From positions 3,416,001 to 3,480,000 of the forward strand of contig CM037591.1 of the NCBI GenBank assembly GCA_021018995.1: a stretch of 64,000 nucleotides of DNA, given 5' to 3'. Shown here in pieces: positions 21,650-32,789 of this stretch. Both the position numbers and the translations under genes were made by a program. The notes beneath the pieces were generated by a model. It was not told the origin of the DNA. It worked only from the letters and a program-made list of their open reading frames with translations, and made no database searches. The stretch is from Chloranthus sessilifolius. Its lineage: Eukaryota; Streptophyta; Magnoliopsida; Chloranthales; Chloranthaceae. Numbering within the stretch: position 1 is the stretch's first letter; each line of letters opens with the position of its first letter.

Positions 21650-22300
21650 ACGCAGGACTCTTTGAAATTTCGGGGAGATTGATGATATAATTAGTGAAAA
21701 TATACAATCACAACCACAAAATGAATGCAAACGATTTTAACGTGAAAAATATTTTCACAGGTAAAAATCATGTGATCTATCTCAGATCCAAGGCAAGCAA
21801 TTCACTATGAAAAATATTCTTACAGTGCTTATGAATGAAATGCTCTATCACTCATCTCACCAATAACAATCACTTCCCACGATTATCCCTTTCATAATGT
21901 AAAGTTATCGCCTTCAACCGTCATCTCTCACGATGGTCCACTCGATTCACACAAGCCAACAGTAAGACTTGAAGCATAACAAATCCAACCTTAGATCACA
22001 GATCTTTGAGATTTAGATCAACTTAGAATCATATTAAATTATCTCAAGGAGAAGGGAAATAGAGAACTCTGAAGAAAATTTTTAACGTGAAGATTTTCTC
22101 CCCAAAAACCTTACTTCCCAAATCACAAATTTCCCTTTTATCCATCGAAACACGGACACCCATAAATCACTCACAGATGTCTGTGAAACACTAACTTCCC
22201 ATAACCGTCGGGAACCGTCGAGGCACGGACGTCCGCGAATCACTCACGGATGTTCATTACCGCGGATGTCCGTGACCAATGAATGTAATCAGCATTCTAA
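21650..22300 (-). mobile_element. LTR-like fragment with GGACGTCC words
   Basis: Non-coding. Between 22147 and 22285 there is a cluster of inverted words: ACGGACGTCCG (22222), ACAGATGTCTGT (22175), CGGATGTCCGTG (22264). Read on the minus strand a TATA-like GATAAAAGG follows at about 22135-22143. The layout resembles the U3 of other LTRs in this window, but ends and coding part were not found. Confidence 0.4.
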
Positions 22301-22499
22301 CACTTGTTGGGAGCGCTTCTGGGTTTGATCATGATTATGATAAAATAGCTAACACTCTTTTCCTAATTTACAGTAGCAGAGATCTTCGAGTTTTTTGGCA
22401 ATCTTCTCAAATCCATGGAGTCCAAGACTTCTAATTTAAAAGTTCTTTTTGTTCTATGCATGGTGGTGCAACTCTTCACATGATTTTAGGCAGCAGCAT

Positions 22500-22740
22500 G
22501 AGCTTGATTTTACAAAATCGTAATTACGATTTCGCTTCTTTCTTCAGTACGATTCTTTGCTCTTTATCGATCGTAATCCAAAACGTTCTCTTCCAGTCTT
22601 GAGCTTTCTTCTGTGGAATCGTAGAGTACGATTCTCTTCCTTCTTTGGCTTTCATCTTACGATTTGAATCGTAAGCTCTCTTTCAGCTTACGACTGGTGA
22701 CTCCATACGATTGGGATCGCATTTTCGTGTGATAATCTTT
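22500..22740. repeat. Cluster of TACGATT / AATCGTA words
   Basis: A perfect 18-bp palindrome AAATCGTAATTACGATTT lies at 22516-22533, and near-perfect arms CTTACGATTT/GAATCGTAAG at about 22658-22677. At least six further TACGATT or ATCGTA words fall in between. Probably part of another LTR. No frame was seen. Confidence 0.8.
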
Positions 22741-22969
22741 CTACTGCTTTTTTAGTTCATTTTGGCTTGTATTAACACTTTTGCCCTTTTCTGCATACTG
22801 TTCTAAATATTTGCACATTAACATCTCATTAGTAGCAAACTGAGGTCTAGGATCATTAAGTTAAATATGATAAAATGATAAACTATGTGACTAATCACCT
22901 ATCAATAGGCATAGAGATTTCTCTATGCCGCATAGAGATTTCTCTACGCCCGGGCGGATATCCCCGACC

Positions 22970-23002
<33 letters not shown>

Positions 23003-23669
23003 CACACACAAAATTTTCTTATTAAATGATCCTAATTTAAAATAGTGATTGCAAGCTCGTTACAATTCCATTTTTTATAAATGACCTATCAATTTTGATC
23101 TACTAGTCAAGACCTGTTCAATGAACCTATTTTTGAAACTGTTTAAGTGCTAAAAATTGAAGTGAAAGATCAATGGCTGTTAAGGTAATAAAAACTGTTA
23201 AAATGTTATTGGTTGGGTTACTTGATCTATTGGGCACGTTTTACTATTTAACTTTTCTCTTTTTGTGTTGCATTTTTCTTTAATATATACTTCCGTTAAT
23301 TTGTTAATTGCATTTTTAAATTATAAGCAGTAGAACGGAATATAGAGATATTTGTAATCTAAAAGCAATGAGTATGTTTTATTTGTCAAAAAAGAAAAAT
23401 TTGTGGCAATTTTTTTTAAAAAATTAATATGATAGAAGGGCACATTTTAGGAACTTGTCTTGGGCCCCCAAAATCTCAAGGCTGGCCCTACATGTTTTCT
23501 GAGGATTTCTGAATGAAAGCTACATATCAATTTCCGATCAAATGACTTGGAAATGCTCAAAATCTGAGCGAAAAAAATGAAGCCAAAATATTCTTTAAAA
23601 TTAGGAATATGAGAACTCAAGGACACAAAAATTTGAGTTTTCGGGGAAACACTCAGAAAACCCCAGACT
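22741..23669. other. Spacer with small palindromes and (TA)n
   Basis: GGCATAGAGA/TCTCTATGCC arms (22908-22929) are followed at once by a second copy (22930-22949), then a CT/TA microsatellite at 22971-23010. No gene was seen. Confidence 0.5.
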
Positions 23670-24719
23670 TTGACGAAACTCAAGAACAACACCCAATACT
23701 CAGATTCTGGACGTAGCTAATCATATTCTATACTTTTTCGGGAAAATCTCATAATCGCCCATACGAGTCATTAGGAAATTTCATTTAGCCTTCCATTGAC
23801 CGAGAATGAATAGTTGGTTGGTTTTTATAAAACACGTTTTAAAGTTTTTTGCATTACGATTATCAATATTTACATATGAGGCTCATATCTTGTATGCCCC
23901 CATCGTTACATGTAATGACGATTACATACATAACATATTAACAATCAAAACAGGTCGCTCAGGTTATGCACATTCAAATGAGCCCTAATTGTATTGGAGA
24001 GTTATTTAGGGTGCAACCCATACATCGAAAGATTTGTAAGTTATAAATAACATAAGGGAAATTTTCAGGATCGACCTCTATAGTTTCACCTTTTCCAACA
24101 GTGAACCTCTAATTTTACCTTTTTCACAACAGATCTGCTTGAAGTCGTAAATAACCCTCTTGTTTCCTTTATAAACACGTGTCAAAGCAAAAGCATTCGT
24201 TTGTCCACTTCAGGCGCCACATTGGACAAAAGACGATCCAAATAGTAAAGGCAAACTCACCCAGGTGAGATAGGCAACTGAAAGCTATCTTGTTTCCAAG
24301 CCGATAAGATAGGCGATGGGTTTACAGCCGGTACGCTAGTGCCCACTCAAAATATGTGCTTGCTCATATATGGCATTGATCTCAAACAATCGTGTGGCAG
24401 GAGATTGTTAAATGATATTCAGTCGATCTTCATGGTCAACAATATACTTGCATGGATTTCATTTTCAAAGGTTTATTTTACGGCTGTCAACGGGTCACTC
24501 AGGTCGGGCCAAAATTTGGCTGTCTAATGAGAAATGTGGAGTTTTCAGACCCGACCTGATAGTGCACTGAGTGGGTCAAGAGTATATGTAATGATGACAC
24601 AAAACTGACCCACTCAGACTCCCTACCCGTAAACCCGATCCGATAAAAAACACTCCATTTTCATTAATTTTATATAAGAAATATCAGGAGTTAAATCATG
24701 TCTTCTGCATTTATAATCG
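23670..24719. repeat. Repeat block, copy 1 (paired with 62930-63690)
   Basis: The block is repeated at 62930-63690 in the same order: a TTTTGCATTACGATTATC segment, AATAACCCTC..TTTCCTTTATAAA, CCACCCAGGTGAGATAGG, CCGATAAGATAGGCGA, then TCGGGCCAAAATTTGGC and AAATCATGTCTTCTGC. About 24340-24485 is extra here. It ends exactly where the TOPLESS duplicate begins. No coding frame. Confidence 0.85.
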
Positions 24720-25990
24720 GGTTTTTAGGACTAGCCCATATCAGGCCCAACATGCTAATTATGATGGGCCGGCTGGCTTATATACCTTAGGCATGCCCGG
24801 GTCAAACACCACCTCTTTTTTAACTTGCTCTCATTCATACAATGCTCACGTGCACAGCACGTGCATTCTACTAATGCTCTTTAACCAAAGCCTTCGACTC
24901 TCTCTCTCTCTCTCTCTCCACCGCTTACCACCCGGTACAACATATAAGCGTTTAACATCCGATTTTAACTCTATTGTCTTTCTTGCTAAGCCCAAGAATC
25001 AGTTACAAAAACTAGAGGTGCTTATCAACGTATTGCTGATCTGCTTATCATCTTGTCCTAAGTGATTCCTTTTTTCTGCAACTTCCTCTGCTATTATTCG
25101 CTCTCGAGACAGCGAAACAAGTCTCAGGTACTCTCTTTCTCTCTCTAGGATCTTGCCTTTTAAACCTTCGAATTTTGCTTTTCTTGATTTTTTTTTCCTT
25201 CTAATTAAGCTTCTTTTGCTGCATCTTTGATTCTACTGATTTAAAGATGCTTTTTGCGTTTTCGATTGTATGAAACTCTAGCTCTTGGCGGTGATTTTTC
25301 CCCCTTTGGACAAAGATCTCGTTGAAAGATGGGGTTTCTTTTGAATTTGTAGGATTTGGACAGGTTAAGGTTTAGTTAGAGAAGGCCTGAGTTCTTTTTT
25401 CTCTTTTGCAGGATCTGAAAACACGATAATCCTTATTCTAAGCAGATTTTCTTTGAAATTCGGAAGCAGAAGTACCTCGAGGCACTAGATAAGTAAGTTT
25501 GATTTATTATATTTTAACAATTAAAATATTGATTAACTATTATTTTATTATTTTGATTTTTTTCTCTGTCTTTCTGGATCTGAGTGAATGTGGTCCAAAT
25601 TCTTGTAGGCATGACCGTGCAAAGGCGGTAGAAATTCTAGTAACAGATTTGAAGGTCTTTTCGTTGTTTAATGAAGAATTGTTTAAGGAAACAACACCAC
25701 TTTTGACATTAGACAATTTCATCAATTCTTCATTAAACGAGGAAAAGGTCTTCAAATCTTTTGACATTAGACAATTTCAGGTATGGTTTTCATAGTGTTC
25801 AATTGTTCATGGATTTTTCTGTTAAATTCAGCAGACATGTACATAAATTTAATTAAAATCACATATACTCTGTAGGGAAAAAGAGAAACTTCACAAGTAT
25901 GGAGATGTTAAAAACTCTCATTAATCAAAGGTAATTTGTGGGTGTTAAAAGGTTTAAGCTTTTTGTAAACTACAGTAGTTTACTTTATTT
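24720..25990 (+). pseudogene. Second, broken copy of the TOPLESS promoter and 5' exons
   Basis: Homologous to 6571-8115. It keeps the G-boxes (24846-24862), TATA-like ACATATAAG, the leader intron, then jumps from the leader acceptor into the second half of exon 2 (25411-25494). Exon 1 with the start codon and the first half of exon 2 are deleted. Exon 3 (25610 on) keeps the HDRAKAVEILVTDLKVFS region missing from the first copy, but contains an inverted insertion. The exon 4 remnant (25877-25930) is cut to GKREKLHKYGD-like codons joined to the last codons (LINQ). It cannot make a TOPLESS protein. Confidence 0.92.
25646..25780 (+). repeat. 36-bp inverted duplication of exon-3 sequence
   Basis: Arms 25646-25681 and 25723-25758 are inverted copies with about four mismatches. 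A 22-base direct repeat (TTTTGACATTAGACAATTTC inside it) flanks the right arm at 25700-25721 and 25758-25779. Confidence 0.95.
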
Positions 25991-26765
25991 GCATATTATT
26001 ATGTTTCAATGAAATGGCTTGAATGTTGTCCATCTACAAGTTGAACTAATTTTTTGTATAATATTCATGCTTGACGCTCAAAATTATCACCAAGACTTTA
26101 AAATTGCGCTTGAAATTCGTCTCAAGCAAGACTAATCGAGTTTTGGTTTTGAACGAGAGAATTGCAAGTAGACTTGACACTCAAAATTATCAGCTCATTT
26201 ACTACGGCTGTTTGTTTGAGATTGACCCAAGCAGGGACGTAGCCAAGATTTTTTTCAGTGTAGGCAAGCAATCGTTCCATTAAAAAAAATTATATAGTCT
26301 AGTAACTAAATAAGAACTTATTGCAACCAGTAAATCATATCGATATAATTTTTCATATTAACTAATTACAAAAAATTTGTAAATGAGGGTTCAAAGGTTT
26401 CGGATATCAGACAATGATTTGCGGCTTTAGCTCATTACAATATTTTTACTGATTGCAAGGAACCGGAGATTCGTGCATTGGGTTATAGTTTCTAGGAGAG
26501 GGCCTGTTATTCATCGGACACAATGGAGAAACTCCGATAAGGCCGACAACTTTCTGAGGTCCAGGTCGAGCTGGAGGGCCAAACCAGGCAATTCGGGTCA
26601 TGGGTCGCCTAAACTCAAAGCTATTGCTCTATCGAATAACAATAATCACTGAAAAAATTACAAGGGTCCAAAGTGAAATCCCAAGAAGAGAAGAACGGAG
26701 AGCCTGGTAAATCGGGTAGCGATTTTCAAATCGATTGAAGAGCTAAGAGATCTTGTGGGTTTATG
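25991..26765. other. Spacer after the TOPLESS duplicate, with shared block
   Basis: 25991-26675 shows no gene. 26676-26765 is homologous to the intron block 8140-8230 of the first TOPLESS copy and is cut at 26765 by the copia fragment. Confidence 0.6.
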
Positions 26766-27323
26766 ATACTCCTTGGAGAGTGCATGTACTGGCTAATAAC
26801 ACTAACTGCATATGCTATATCCGGTCATGTCATAGTGAGATAGATGAGCTTCCCAACAATTTGTTGATACATGCGAGCATTCTTGAGTGGTTCCCCTTCA
26901 TTGCTTCTGAGTCTATGGTTTTGCTCAATGGGAGTAGTTGCAGGCTTACATCCCATCATTCCAATGTCTCGGAGCACATCCAAAGTATACTTCCTTTGGG
27001 ACAACGCAATGCCGCCATGGATCTAGCAACTTCTATCCCAAGAAAGTACTTTAATGGACCTAAGTCCTTGATCTTAAAGACTTTACCCAAATATCCTTTT
27101 AACTGAAGTATCTCATCATTTTCATAACCTGTGACGATGATGTCATCAATATATACCAACATTGCTGTAAGATGCACTCCTCTCTTTACAAACTAGGAGT
27201 GGTCATAGTGACTTCTATGATACCCAATCCTTAATGACTACTTCACTGAACTTCTGAAAACATGCTCTAGGATACCGCTTTAGCCCATAAATCGGCTTCT
27301 TTAATTTGTAGACTCTCTCTGAC
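26766..27323 (-). pseudogene. Ty1/copia reverse transcriptase fragment, left part
   Basis: The minus strand reads, from high to low coordinates, VCKLKKPIYGLKRYPRACFQ, then the RT motif [17 protein letters not shown], then [22 protein letters not shown] sequence, and finally VGKLIYLTMTRPDIAYAVS with ISQYMHSPRS at about 26770-26850. The YIDD active-site motif is intact, but frame changes near 27180 and 27020 break it. It is cut by the TOPLESS block at 26765 and by the LINE at 27323. Confidence 0.88.
27063..27323. repeat. 261-bp direct repeat, left copy (LINE target duplication)
   Basis: Identical to 31797-32057 apart from one visible difference (TTTGTAGAC versus TTTGCAGAC). It is copia RT sequence directly abutting the LINE 5' end. 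Confidence 0.93.
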
Positions 27324-28068
27324 ACGTGGTGCTGCGTCGGACGCTTCTGGAAGCGGGATTGTCTCTGGGATTTCTGCTACGGTAACAAATGCCTTTTGTA
27401 GGTGGAGGAGAGATAGTGGGGGACACCTGTCGGGTCCGACGGGGTTTACTTATGACCCGATTGGGGTGTCGGTTTTGCCAAGCCTTGGAGTGCAATGCGT
27501 GACGGGTTTACACGACCCACTTTCGACTCGGATGGCGGGTCTGGTCTCTCCTTTTGGTGACCGAATTAGGATTGCTTCTTCTCAGATGGTTACAGAGGGG
27601 GACCGTGCTGATGGAGGTGGTGTCGAGTTTGATATGGGGGCTGGGCCTTCCGGTAGCTTATCCGAGGACTTCCGCCGGTCTTCCGACTCAGTTGGGGGGA
27701 GTGAGCTTGTCGTCTATGATAAGGGAGAGGTGGGGTATGCCGGGAATGAGCTGGTGTTGCATAGGAGTGAGTGGCCAGTTATGCAGTGCCTTCCTCCTCC
27801 TGAGCTGCCTGACGGTGATGACGGTCTTGACTCAGAATTGATGGTGGAGATTGACCGGTTGATCGACGTTGGACATAACCTCGGGATGACCTTCAAAGGG
27901 TCTCAGGCAGAGCTTCGGGAGGTGTTTCGATCCATTATATCAGGTCGACTGTCTTGCAAGCGCAAGAGACGGGGTAGATCGCGGGAGTTGACTCGTCTGC
28001 ACTGGAGTATGTCGGATGGGAGAAGGAGGGGAATTGGCCGCTGGTTGGTCCTGCGAGGAGATTATTAG
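27324..28068 (+). pseudogene. LINE ORF1 C-terminal part
   Basis: An open frame runs from the element start to 28068; the first internal Met is at 27466 (200 residues to the stop). It is Gly/Ser/Asp-rich without a zinc knuckle and ends in a basic tail (RLSCKRKRRGRSRELTRLH). In plant L1s such a C-terminal region follows the nucleic-acid-binding part of ORF1, which would lie in the missing 5' piece. The assignment rests mainly on position directly before ORF2. Confidence 0.6.
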
Positions 28069-28077
28069 TTTCCTTTT

Positions 28078-30354
28078 ATGAAGATGGTGTCTTGGAACGT
28101 TCGAGGTATCTCGATCGGTGAGCGATCGGGGTTAACAGTCATCGAGCACAACTGTCGTCGTCACTCCAAGAAACCAAGTGGGGAAGGTGCGATGAAAGAA
28201 AGGTGGCATCGGGGGGAACACTTGGGATTGGATCGATTGACTCTATCGGGTCTGTGGAATTCTCGGTAGCTTGGTGCCGCTTATGTTTGACAAGGTGGAT
28301 GAGGAACTGGGGGTCTTCTCGGCTTCTGTGGTGCTGCGGGACAAAGGATCAGGGAATATTTGGAGCTTCGCGGGTATCTATGGACCTGTGTTGGACCGCG
28401 ATAGGGGGGAGTTTTGGCTCGAACTAAATGCTTTGGCGGGTCGATGGGATTTCCCAATATGCTTCGCGGGAGATTTTAATGCCATACGCTGGGATTTCGA
28501 GAAGCAGGGGGGTCCGGCCAACCTTCGGGTCATGCGAGATTTCAACTCTTTCATTGCTGATTGGGGGCTGATTGATATACCTCTGATGGGGGCCAGATTT
28601 ACGTGGTCTAGTCTGCAGGACTCTCCGTCGCTCAGCCGGTTGGACAGGTTTCTGTGCACTACTGAGTGGTTGGAAGGCTTTCCGGGGGCCAGGTTGGAAG
28701 CTTTTGCGCGTACTATGTCGGATCACCGTCCCATTGTTCTTACGTGTGACTCCCGGGGAAGGGGACCGTCCCCTTTCCGTTTTGAGAATATGTGGTTGTT
28801 GGACGATGCTTTTCGGGAGAAGGTTAGGGAGTGGTGGGCGGAACCGGTGTCCGACGGGACGGCTGCCTATTGTTTTATCAATAAGCTGCGGCGGGTGAAG
28901 GATCGAATCAAGACATGGAATAGGGAGGTGTATGGCATGGTGCACGTTCGAAAAGAGGAGCTGCTTTTACAGTTGAAGGGGTTTGATAACCTGGAGGAAA
29001 TCAGAATTCTCACGACGGATGAGAGGGAGGCTAGAATGAAAGCTAAGGCGGAGTTCAGTGAGAGTTGTAGGGCCGAGGAACTTTTTGGATGCGAAAGCGA
29101 GAGATGGTTCAAAGAGGGGGACGTAATGTACTTCCATGCGATTGCTAATGCCCGCAACAAAGCCAAGTATTTGGGGAACATTACAGTGGAAGGAGTCGAG
29201 TACTCGGGCCACGAGGAGGTGCGGAATAGTATTGTCGGTTACTACAAACGGTTGTATACGGATGAGGGGCGGCTGAGGCCGCGATTGGATGCGATTCAGT
29301 TTGCGGCTATTTCCGACGAGGTTAGCAGGGGGTTGGAAAGCTCTTTTACGGAAGAGGAAGTGTGGTCCGCAATTAGGCGGGGTGGGACCAATAAATCTCC
29401 GGGGCCGGACGGATTTACCATGGAATTCTACTGCGCTTTCTGAGAGTGTATTAAGGTGGATCTCATGGAAGTTTTTCATGAATTTCACTCTTCGGGTTTT
29501 ATTGGGAGAGCTCTAAATTCTACTTTTATTACCCTAATTCCCAAGATTAAGGGGGCCGAGAATATCTCTGATTATCGTCCGATTAGTTTGACCAATTGCG
29601 TCTACAAGATCATTGCGAAGGTGCTGGCCAATAGACTTAAGTGGGTTATGGGTTCCATCATCTCTAATTATCAGGGGGCTTTCGTTCGTGGGAGACAATT
29701 GATGGATCTTGCGGTAGTTGCTAATGAGACCATCCACGTGGCCTATGTTCGGCGTACGCCGGCTGTGATCTGGAAGGTGGACATGGAGAAAGCCTCTGGC
29801 AAGGTTAGTTGAATGCTTGGATTATATGATGGAAAGGATGGGTTTTGGTGTGATTTGGAGGAAATGGATGCGTGGTGTATTTCTTACCTTGGTTCTCGGT
29901 TTTGGTTAATGGGACTCCAGCGGGGTATTTCAAGAGCTCTAGGGGTCTCAGGCAGGGTGATCCGTTATCCCCCTTTCTTTTCAATATGGTGGGGGAGGCT
30001 CTATCTGGTTTGATCGGGAAGGCTCGGGATTTGGGCATGCTTACTGGCATCAGAGTCGGTGATCGGGGGAGGTTTATTATGCATCTGCAGTATGCGGACG
30101 ACACGATTCTGTTTGGGAAGGCTGATGGGACGGAATTAAGCACAATTGCTGATGTGCTTTCTGTGTTTGCGGCGGTGTCGGGCCAACGGGTTAATCTCCT
30201 TAAATCCACATTATCGGGTATAAGGGTGGAGAATCAGGTTTTGACTTCCTTGGCTGGGTCGGTTGGGTGCCGCATTGAGGGGTTACCCATCAGATACTTG
30301 GGTATGCCGCTCGGGATCAGAAAACTTTCGAGTCGCGATTGGCTTAGATGGTAG
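28078..30354 (+). pseudogene. LINE ORF2: endonuclease and reverse transcriptase, broken
   Basis: ORF2 starts MKMVSWNVRGI (28078), the usual start of an L1 APE endonuclease. A frame change or deletion lies at about 28140-28270, after which 28271-29443 holds AGDFNAIRW, TWSSLQDSPSLSRLDRFL and the SDHRP motif. RT begins with SPGPDGFTMEFY; TGA replaces a Trp codon at about 29441. It continues NSTFITLIPKIKGAENIS, DYRPISLTNCVYKIIAKVLA and a second TGA in place of Trp after EKASGKVS (29810). In another frame follow GLRQGDPLSPFLFN and the active site YADDTILFGKADG (about 30090). It ends in a stop after SSRDWLRW. Confidence 0.92.
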
Positions 30355-31777
30355 ATTTGAGCGTGATTGTCGACATGGGTGGTAGGCTCCTTAGTGTTGG
30401 GGGAGGTTGGTCTTGGTTAAGGCGGTGCTCTCTTGATACCCATCTTACGGTTCTCCATGTATAGGTGCCCCGCTAAAATCATTATGATTGGAGCGTATTC
30501 AAAGGTCGTTTTATGGGAGGGTGCTTTGATGCGACAGGAGGTATCACCTCGTCAATTGGGACACTTGCCAGCTCCCGATCGCGTATGGAGGGTTGGGGAT
30601 TCGGAGTCTTAGGAGAACAAATTTGGCGATGCTCGGGAAGTGGACTTGGAGAGCGGCAAGGGTCGAGGAGAGAGGCATCTATGGTGGATGGTTTCTTGCG
30701 ACAAGTATGGCCTTTCTAGGGGAATTGGGGGATAAGTGTTCACCCAGGAATTGTTCGTGGTGGAGAGATATCTCACGACAGGAGATATGGGCTAGAGGGT
30801 GCGATCTGATTGGTGTGGGTCCCAGTATTCTTTTTGGGAAGACCCGTGGTGGGTGTGTGTCCGCAGAGTTACATTCCGACTATCTACGCCTCTCTTTGAA
30901 TCTGGGTGGTAGGATCGATGAATTTGTCACCGTGAGAGTGATAGATGTACTTGGGACGTGGTCCTCGTGGAGACGCCTTAGGGATGGTGAGAGGCAAGCT
31001 ATGTGGAGTTGTTGAGGTGGCTTAAGCGGCCCAGGACCCCTCTAAGGGTTGACGGAGGATTTGGGACTTGATCGGGAGGAGAAGTTCGATGTCGAGCCTT
31101 ATACTGGTTGGCTATCCACGGCGCTTATACCTGCTCGGGTAGATGGTTATGGAAGGAACCTTTCCTCTCAAGATCAGATTTTTCATTTGACGGTTTGTAA
31201 GGATAAAATTCTTACTAGGGACCAGCTAATTGGGGGATTGAGGTCCTATGGCGTGTGCTATGTGCTCTGACGGGATGGAGTCTACTGCGCATCTCTTCCT
31301 TCATTGTCGTGCGGCCTCTGAGGTCTGGGGAGCCATTCTTAGAGCCTTTGGGGTTTCCTGGGTCATGCCTTTGTCCCCATATGCCTTCGTATTGAACTGG
31401 GAGGCGATCTATTTGAAGGGGAGACGATGGGGAGCTTGGATGGCTGCCCTTTTCGCGCTGGTGTATTTGGTGCGAGAGGAATCGCAGAATCTTTGAGGGT
31501 CAAACCAAACCTGTTAGCATGGTTATCAGGGCGACTCTCGAGCTCGCTACTTTTTGGGGAGCCCGGGGCGGTCAGGGGGATCGCACCGTTTTTTTCCCTT
31601 GGGAGCCGGGTTAAGGGGGGCCTGTTTTGGTAGAGTGATGTGAGTGTGGGTTATGCTTGAGTGTGGGGGTTATTTGTTTTGTCCTTAGTGGGTGTTCTCC
31701 TTTTTTGATCTATGTCACTTGATTGTATACGGCTTCAGCGCCTTGCTGGTTTTTCTATATAATCCTCTATTACTGAT
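30355..31777 (+). pseudogene. LINE 3' part: zinc-binding RT-associated region and 3'UTR
   Basis: Short frames: 31049-31270 (with PARVDGYGRNLSSQDQIFHL and KDKILTRDQLI) and 31248-31496 (CAMCSDGMESTAHLFLHC, the zf-RVT Cys/His pattern common at the end of plant L1 ORF2). Frames change repeatedly. The final 130 bases before the poly(A) are non-coding. Confidence 0.8.
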
Positions 31778-31796
31778 CAAAAAAAAAAAAAAAAAA

Positions 31797-32057
31797 AGTC
31801 CTTGATCTTAAAGACTTTACCCAAATATCCTTTTAACTGAAGTATCTCATCATTTTCATAACCTGTGACGATGATGTCATCAATATATACCAACATTGCT
31901 GTAAGATGCACTCCTCTCTTTACAAACTAGGAGTGGTCATAGTGACTTCTATGATACCCAATCCTTAATGACTACTTCACTGAACTTCTGAAAACATGCT
32001 CTAGGATACCGCTTTAGCCCATAAATCGGCTTCTTTAATTTGCAGACTCTCTCTGAC
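31797..32057. repeat. 261-bp direct repeat, right copy (LINE target duplication)
   Basis: Follows the poly(A) tract immediately and repeats 27063-27323. It carries the VCKLKKPIYGLKRYPRACFQ part of copia RT on the minus strand. Confidence 0.93.
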
Positions 32058-32789
32058 TCCTTTGTTTTATAAACGGCTCAAAGAGGCATCGAAATTGTAT
32101 TTTTAGTGGATTCGATGCCTCACATATTGATTTTGACGGGCTCTTAAGGCGTACAGAGAAACCTTAAAAACCTGCAACTATTGCAGAGGGTATGGCCCGA
32201 GGTGGAAGATGATGCTGGAAACCTTTCTCCGGTCGTCTATTGATGGTGTCGCAAGAGGGAAAAATGATCAGGGAGATGATCCGACCAAAACCCTAAATTC
32301 TTGGAGGATTCCGGCACCCTCCAGTAGTGGGTGACATCAGTGTGACGTCGGTGCTGACGTCAGCATATTGTCGATGATGCCAGCAATCATATGGTGTCGA
32401 TTTTACCGTCGATGGACACTTGCTTTGATACAAGTTAATTAGGTTAGGGTTAGCTAGAAGAAGAAGAAGATAGAAGAATTAGGATTTAGTGTTGTACACA
32501 CTACCCAATGCATTAAGCTTTTATATGAACATACAAGTGACACGGAATATGGTGTCACGGATAACTGGAAAGTTGTAAGTAATTCTACTTACTCCCTACA
32601 CCCTAACATAAGCTACTCACACACCCATACATACAATATAAACATCTCTACACTTAATAAGTAATATTTGCTGGCCGTTGGGAGGAGGATACATACAATA
32701 TAAACATCTCTATACTTAATAAGTAATATTTGCTAGCCGTTGGGAGGAGGATACATCAATAAGCTCCAAAGTACGGTCCCAAACCTTTG
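32058..32789. other. Spacer with a 71-bp tandem duplication
   Basis: Non-coding. A unit containing ATACAATATAAACATCTCTA and GGCCGTTGGGAGGAGGATAC is present twice in tandem at about 32625-32755. GAAGAAGAAGAAGATAGAAG lies at 32459. It may include the upstream or LTR part of the copia element; this is not shown. Confidence 0.55.

Larger units (their letters stand above)
27324..31796 (+). mobile_element. L1-type LINE, about 4.5 kb, probably 5'-truncated
   Basis: A non-LTR element with ORF1-like sequence, ORF2 (endonuclease, RT) and a poly(A) tail (about 31778-31796), flanked by a 261-bp direct repeat. It is GC-richer than its surroundings. It is shorter than the roughly 6 kb usual for plant L1s, which suggests 5' truncation. 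Several stops make it immobile. Confidence 0.93.
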
